A DNA stretch of 64,000 nt from Phyto melanocephala. Lineage: Eukaryota > Arthropoda > Insecta > Diptera > Rhinophoridae. The notes beneath the pieces are model-generated. The model did not search any database and was not told the origin of the DNA. It saw only the letters and a program-made list of their open reading frames with translations. Positions 57,743 through 64,000 of the stretch are shown here, piece by piece (position 1 is the first letter of the stretch; every line of letters starts with the position of its first letter). Where the stretch lies: contig OW799236.1 of the NCBI GenBank assembly GCA_941918925.1, positions 81,370,213 through 81,434,212 of the forward strand, in the 5' to 3' direction. Made by a program: the position numbers and the translations under genes.

Positions 57743-59579
57743 ATAAATGAATGTAAGCTAATATAAGAGTAATTAAATATTCTATAATTTTTTTGTAACT
57801 AATAAATTAATAATTACTAGGTTGAAAAGATTTTTAAATACATGAATGTTTTTTATATACACAATTTGGTTAAATGGAAAAAGTGTAACGTCCGTAACAG
57901 ACAAAAATTAAGATTTTGTTTAACCGACATAAAAAATACTGTAGTTCTGCAGAAACTGGAAAAATAATAAGTACTTTGTATGGAAGTACCCATACCCCAC
58001 TTTATATACTGCCAAGATTTTTTAAAGCATGCATACAATTTATTGTGCATTGCTATTGTAGTTGTGAGATATATAATTGATCCGTGAAAAAGCGACGTGT
58101 CGGTAATAATAAAATATTTTGCAAGGAAGTTTTTAAAGGAGTGTTGCTAGAATGGCACAAAAGTGAGTCAAGATGTGACCGAAACCTAATTTCTACAAAC
58201 TTCATCTTTAAAATTTTGTATTGAGTTTTAAATTATTAATTAAATATCTATAAATACAATATTTATAGACTTCATTTCGCTACTGTATAAACAAATAAAA
58301 CAATAAAAAAATTAAATTTTAACGGTCTCATTCGTAAGCAACTTTTTAATTTATTTAGTGTTTATTAAAGAATATGTTTATATAAAATTTGTTTTATAAA
58401 ATTGTTTAATATCAAAAATATATGCTACATATCACAGGGTTAAGCTTTTTGTGAGTAAATTTGTTATTATTAATAAACTTTGTTAAAAAAAACCATGTAA
58501 CCGGGTTAACGCCAGAAACATAAAAGTTTAATAAAATTGCAGCATATTGTTGCGTAATAAATAATACTTTTCACAAGATTTGTTTCTTTGATTAGATTGT
58601 TTCATGCTTAAAGTGATTATGCTAATTGCTATTAAAGCTACATATTTTATTTATTTTTCTTAATCTTGAACAGGAAATTGTTGCAAATATGCTACCTTGT
58701 TAAATTAGCAAAGAAAAAAACTTAATTTTTGCTTTAAACTCCACCTTTTTTTACTCAATAGCCTAATAATTATTTTCTAACAATATTGTTTTATGTACAA
58801 AAAGGTATAATTTTCTTAAAAATTGTAGGTTTTTGTTACAACACACACATGTCTAGTATATGCCAAGTACATGTATGCAGTTATGGTAAGCCAGCACAAA
58901 TGTGTGTCGTTTATGGCATTTTGTTGGGCAACTAATTAAAGTGAGAGCGAGTCTATACTTAAGTAAGTTATTGTGTTTTTTTCCTTCGTTGTGGAAAAGG
59001 AAAGTAGTTTAGTATTTTTCCTGCTTAAATAAATCGAAACTTGATTTAAATATTGCATGCGCTAATATTTTGTAACATTGTTACATTTGCATTTATTGAA
59101 GACATTAAGAAACTTTATGGATTCTTTCAATTAAGAACGGCTTGTTAAGACAATTTTTGTTAAACTTTATATATTATGTATTTATTTTTGTAAATTAGTT
59201 TAAAATGTTAAGCATGATAAAGTGGAGATTTTTAGTTAAAGTTATTTTTGAGTTCTCTTTTCGTATACTCTTTCTGGGGTGGCAAGAGTATTTATTATTC
59301 TTTTACTTCACTTGTATTCTTTAATTACGATATTCACTACATTAAGTTTGTATTCTCTGAAAACTTTTAAATAGGGAAGTCTGTTAAGATATATTCGCTT
59401 GTCTGTCTATGTTATAAATAGTAATAAATATATAAATATTAATAGTAGTAATAAATAAATTGGCCAATAACCGCTACCAAAAATAGGTATTTAGTACAGC
59501 CACTGTCTTGCCTATAGGTCAAGGCTTTTAATGAAGTCTAATTTAAGAATTCGAAATGCTAATTGGTATAATAACACCT
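57743..59579. other. AT-rich sequence, partly the far side of the interrupted relic
   Basis: A third copy of the GTGTAACGTCCGTAAC motif occurs at 57883-57900, followed by a TTTAACCGACATAA block that resembles TTTAACGGAATGAA after the first copy. The element seen at 54330-55335 therefore probably continues here to about 58160. Beyond that nothing is recognised. Confidence 0.35.
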
Positions 59580-60200
59580 GACTCTAGAAAATTTAATCGC
59601 CTTATGCAGAGTGCATGGAATTTGTAGAGGACATGCTTCGCGGTCTCTTCATCCATAATGCAAAACCGGCACGTCACTACATTTGACCTGCCAGACTATC
59701 TTAAATGTTATCTGAGATAGAAATGTCCACTCCGATAATCTGATAACACACCCAGGTCCTTTCTGTACAGGGATAGAATTCCCCTAGATTTGTCTTTTGA
59801 CAAGAACCTGAACCTCTTACCATGTCATTAACCCTGAGCCATTCCCCAGCATGAAGCAAACTCAGGCTAAAAAAGAGAGAATAGTTCACCCTAATATAAA
59901 ATGGAGGTATACCACTATAAGGCTTCAAGCCAATCATAAGACAGCTTGCGCAACAGCTTGCAAGACGGTGGGCAGGTTTATTACCAACATGGCTCTCGTG
60001 GCCCGGAATATAAAGCAGGGTAACACAGGTGTGAATGCTTAGGCGGTTCAGGACGTCAAAGCATTCCAACACCAAAGGCGAGTTGATATCATAAGAAATA
60101 AGGACCTTTTAATCCGACTATCCGAAAGAATATAAATAACGGTCTCTTCCCACAGCCTGAAATATCGAAAGGTATTTTCTCATAGTTAGGGCCATTTTTT
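59580..60200 (-). pseudogene. LINE ORF2 relic (RNase H and zinc knuckle)
   Basis: Minus-strand coding, broken. From about 60105 down: LISYDINSPLVLECFDVLNR, then HTCVTLLYIPGHESHVGNKP, the last catalytic block of RNase H (PGH followed by GN..A). Downstream, the GEWLRVNDM region continues in the same frame. After frameshifts a zinc knuckle reads CRFCIMDEETAKHVLYKFHAL near 59600-59670. The segment upstream of 60105 (RPLFIFF.IVGLK) is a shifted reading of the earlier part of the RNase H. Same architecture as the 22-kb LINE but clearly older. Confidence 0.7.
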
Positions 60201-60934
60201 AATGAAAATAAACTAAATGCAGCCTTACAAACTATTGTTAAGCGAGATTCCTTAATGTTGTATGCAAAAACTCAAAGAGCTCAACATATATTTATTATTT
60301 TAAAAAAAATTTCAATTAGGGATATACGTACTTCGAACTTACACTAAGGTGAGATCTGTTTTGTGCAGTTAATTGTTGTGAAAACTATGAAAAGAAGCAA
60401 CAAATTAATTTGTTGAAATAAAGATGTACAATGTACGTATATAACAAATTGATATATAAGAATTCTTCAAATAATGAATATTTAATAAATAAATGAAAAA
60501 AATGTAAAATTATTTGTGTCTGTTTAGTGATGTAAATGAAATCGAAACAAATATAAAAAGCTCGTTACTCGAATGCCACTTCTGCTCCCCAGAAAAACAG
60601 TCTTGTTGCTTTTTTTTAATTAAATTATTTTTTTTTACTAAAATAAAAAGAATTATTTATTTTAAATTTAAATTCAAAGAGGATTACCCGAACAAAGTTG
60701 TGTTACCAGTTTACAAATTTTGGGATACGTTTTTTTTATCAAAGGCATGTTGGCCTTAAAACTTCCAGTAACAAGTATATATTTGCTGGCCTATTTATAA
60801 ATGTTATCAAAGGTTTATAAAGGGTTTATTTTCTATGGAAATTTGACTTATAAATCTCTTATAAAGCTCTTTTAATTTTGTATCAATTAGACCGTTGGGA
60901 TTTTTTTCCTACGCCCGTGAGTTCCTTAAATTCT
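60201..60934. other. AT-rich sequence, nothing recognised
   Basis: The plus open frame 60514-60759 (81 codons) is Phe/Lys-rich and has no domain. Confidence 0.4.
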
Positions 60935-61373
60935 TCTACTAATGTAATAAATGTGAATGTTAGTATTTTAAGATGTTTAAATGTTTGTTACTCAATCACG
61001 AAAGAACGACTGAACGAAAATTTATGAAATTTTCTACACAGATAGACAACAACATAGATTAACACATAGGCTACCTTTTATCACACTAATCAGGAGAATT
61101 CGCGGGATTATGCGAAAAATATTTTTTTCTGTGTTTTCTTAGTCAGTTGTTAAAAGGCTTCAAATATCAAAAATGTAGCCGTACTGGCGAAAAAATGAAA
61201 TCATCCAAGGTGAAGAATTTTTTCTTAAACATTTCTAGTTCTATTACACTAATGCCTATAATAAATATGAATGTTTGTATATTTAAATAAAATTTGCCAC
61301 ACAGATATATAACAACCTAAATAATTACAAAAAGAGGCTGCCTTTCGCAGTCGATGTCGCGGGCACAGGCTAG
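60935..61373 (+). mobile_element. Non-autonomous Helitron of the CTACTAAT...GCTAG type
   Basis: Starts TCTACTAATGTAATAAATG and ends GTCGCGGGCACAGGCTAG before a T. The interior GTTACTCAATCACG, TGAACGAAAATTTATGAAAT, CACAGATAGA and TTAACACATAGGCTACCTTT matches my memory of a non-autonomous Helitron group that is abundant in Lepidoptera and found in other insects. A second, shorter set of the same blocks begins near 61240 (ACACTAATGCCTATAATAAAT), so the element is an internal duplication or a nested pair. A weak hairpin (CTGCCTTTCGCAG) precedes the 3' end. Confidence 0.7.
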
Positions 61374-64000
61374 TAATTTGTATTTTGGGCTTTTTTATCA
61401 AATATTTAGCTGCAGCGTTGGGACTAATATACAGCTGTATTAAATTTTAAAAATAGAAATTTGTTTAATACATTTTAGTTAGAAATTTAAATGTCTTAAT
61501 TTTGTCGCTTTGTTGGCAACAAAACACAACACAAAACAAACAATTAAACAAATATTTTAAAAATTTTTCGAACTTACAAATATACCAAATGCTTTTCAGT
61601 GTTATGTGTCATTGTAACGTAAAGAATTTTTTTGCCAAACTATTACAAAAAAAGTTTTAAAACAATTTTTTTTTTCAGCCACTATTGTTCTTGTATTCAT
61701 TTTGCAGCTTTTTCCTTTATTTTTATTTTTTGCAAACATTTACATTTCACACTATTGTTATATGTTTGAGTTTCTTTACAATTTGTTGAATTTTTGCTTT
61801 TACCTTAAAAAAAAAATAAAACAAAAAGTACGTTTGCTTTTGTTCAGTTGTGTTCAATTGTAGAGGAATTGTTTAAATTGCATTATCCCAACCCTGTTGC
61901 TATAACATGCACTCTCTTGTATACAAATAACTTGGTTACACTTATAAATGTATTTGTCTCGAAGACTATAAAAGTGTGTGAGTTTGTGTGTAAATACATT
62001 TTTTAGCTGTTGCTTCAGTTGGATTGCTGACTGGCTGGCTGGCTTACTACCATGTCATGTATGACTGTAACTTGTACGTGAATATTTATGCATGTTTAAG
62101 TTTAGTGCACACACTTACATTAAAAAAATTTGCTATAATATGGAAAATAAAAAAAATAAAAATTCAGAAAAACTTTATTTTTCTTGCTCTTAAACAAAAG
62201 CTGATATTCCATTGTGGTAACACTTAGCACTACGCGGAAAGTAAATTTACTTTTACAGCAACATTTTCCATTGTTGCATTAACGCTTATTTTCTTCTGTT
62301 GATTTTTAGCTTTTTGCTATGTAATACTTTTGTTTATGCATTAAGGCCTATTAACAATTAAAAGAGCGTGCTGTTAAGCAGCATGTAAAGTTGAACAAAT
62401 AGGCTTTAGTTGTGTTGAAAAATGTAGGCTTATCTTAGGGAATAGGGTTTAACAATACAGTTTAAAGAATCTTAACTAAAATATTGCTAATATAAAGCAA
62501 TTTTTAATTTAACAAATAAATCTCATTACTTTATTAAAAAAAAAGTAAGTTTGACTTTAAAATATTTAAAAAACAAATTGAACAGTTTTGCTTACAATCA
62601 ACAATGCCAAAATATTATTCTGTCATAAAATTTTTAATTATTCAAATTAATGCTTATTTGACACAAATATCCTGAAAATATTTATAAACACGTAGTGTTT
62701 ACGCTTTTACAACTAAGAAATATATAGTTTGTCATTAAAATTTGTTAAATACTTAACTTTATCCCCTTAATAGCAACAAAAACAAAAAGATAAATTTTAA
62801 TCTCAAAATTGTCATCTGTTCAAATTTCTAAAATGTTGTTTTTGTCTCATTTTGAAATTTTCTTTTTATTGTTGGTTTTATTTTGCTTTGGCCTGGTGTA
62901 ATTAAGTTAAGTGAAAAACATATTTCATCCCACAATTAGAGCAAATCTCACACTCACCCAAACAGTTTAAGCCCAATTTATAAAGATAAAAGTAAACTGA
63001 CTTGACTAAATGACAATATCCACCACATTGGCAAAACCAACAAATATCTACAAGGAAAAATAAAAACCAGAACCCAACCAAATCCACACACACACACACA
63101 TGTATAAACATGTATTTACACAGGTCCTTTTGCTTAATGAAATTATAACAAACAACAACAAAAGCAACAGCAAAAAAGGGAAAATATAAAAAATACACCC
63201 CCCAAAATAAAACTTTCAACTGCTTGTATTGCTGTTGACGACTGGATGACGTTGAAATATTGTATGGCCACAACTGCTTTTTAGTACTTGTTATGATTTG
63301 GAGTAATAAGGATGCTCTTGAAAATATTTTGCAACTAAGTTTAATTGAAAATTTTCACTTGAAATTATGACGATGATGAAAACGTGCTTAAACCAGAAAT
63401 AAAATTTTCCTGCAAACGTTACTCTTCCTGCCTGCTAAAAATCTAAAATAAGACAACAAACATCATAATAAATGTAAGTGATTTTTGTACATTAAACAAA
63501 AACAAAATACGGTCAAAGGAATTCTGGATGGTGTGAGCACGCACCCACTCTTACAAAAAAAAAAGGACTTAAAGCAAACGTGCGTTAAAATCTGTTTTAA
63601 CACAATTTCATTTGGGCTTTAGATGACTAGCAGTGAAAGGACATAAAATTAAAAATAAAAAAAAATTTTTATTTATAATTTGTATGTATGTAAAGTACAT
63701 GATTAAGCAATCTGTTTGAATAAACAGAAAATTATTTATTTCTGTTAAACATGTACTATTTTTATGTTTGAAGTTTAGTTCTTATATCTTTAGTCTCTAT
63801 AAACTTTTTTAAAAATGAAATTGTTTTATGAAACATAAAAATAAAAACTAGAAGCTTAATTAAAAAATTCAAAACAAGATGAACTTACAATTAACCGTAC
63901 AAATTTGGCACTTAAAACTATTAATTTTTACATCTCTCATTGAAGAAAATAATCTATAGTGGGCGTTCGAAAGAAAACATTAAATAACAGTTTTTGATTA
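61374..64000. other. AT-rich sequence, nothing recognised
   Basis: Contains a (CA)n run at about 63085-63100. The 123-codon minus open frame at 62902-63273 is hydrophobic and Cys/Tyr-rich, overlaps the microsatellite, and has no recognised domain. No Robo upstream exon could be identified, though a short one could be hidden. Confidence 0.35.

Noticed and set aside
62902..63273. 123-codon minus-strand frame
   Set aside because: Hydrophobic residues encoded by AT/CA-rich simple sequence, overlaps a (CA)n run, no domain or splice context.
1..64000. CRISPR arrays, bacterial operons, rRNA genes
   Set aside because: None seen. Repeats are dispersed eukaryotic transposons, coding density is very low, and introns with GT-AG sites are present.

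Overview
The window looks like nuclear DNA from a large-genome, AT-rich fly, probably a calyptrate. Three things point there: DINE-1/HINE-type Helentron derivatives with (GTCY)n tracts, several mariner-type fossils, and a single exon whose protein is very close to the fly axon-guidance receptor Roundabout 3. Coding DNA is almost absent. The only host exon I can support is a 194-bp minus-strand piece of the first immunoglobulin domain of a Robo2/Robo3-clade receptor (39585-39778), with a good splice donor and acceptor. The rest of the window is most simply read as the two long introns around that exon: at least 39 kb downstream of it (left) and at least 24 kb upstream of it (right), unless very small exons were missed.

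The introns are packed with transposable elements. The main family is a DINE-1-like element (family A, six copies: 1377-3014, 4597-6656, 24388-26560, 28705-30655, 52172-54316, 55336-57742). It has a 5' TATACCC hairpin, a (GTCY)n tract, roughly 290-bp central tandem repeats rich in GTGGGCGT, and a 3' hairpin. Five copies share an internal fossil mariner relic with TA target duplications. The sixth, more diverged copy has a clean empty TA site there, so the family became composite before it amplified. A second DINE-like family (B: 48077-49109, about 100-3115, and an eroded copy at 17465-18560) has a different interior; its only complete copy ends in the same 3' hairpin.

Other elements: a rearranged Tc1/mariner element with 183-bp inverted repeats (27289-28210); older mariner relics at 4296-7093, 12580-13410, 41630-41801, 44760-45100 and 49110-49340; a hAT element with an 8-bp target duplication (34815-36101); a tRNA-headed SINE with a 13-bp target duplication (40361-40602); a 5'-truncated LINE with a 10-bp target duplication (22312-22982); LINE relics at 37040-38215 and 59580-60200; three Helitron pieces (3477-3842, 41802-42350, 60935-61373); and several MITE-like inverted-repeat elements.

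The genes do not form a pathway. The biology here is one neuronal receptor gene whose introns have filled with layered insertions, several of them nested, so their relative ages can be read. A stretch around 54330-58160 carries an unidentified transposon-like coding relic and a thrice-repeated GTGTAACGYCCGTAAC motif, and is the least explained part. All family assignments are from memory of motifs, without database searches.
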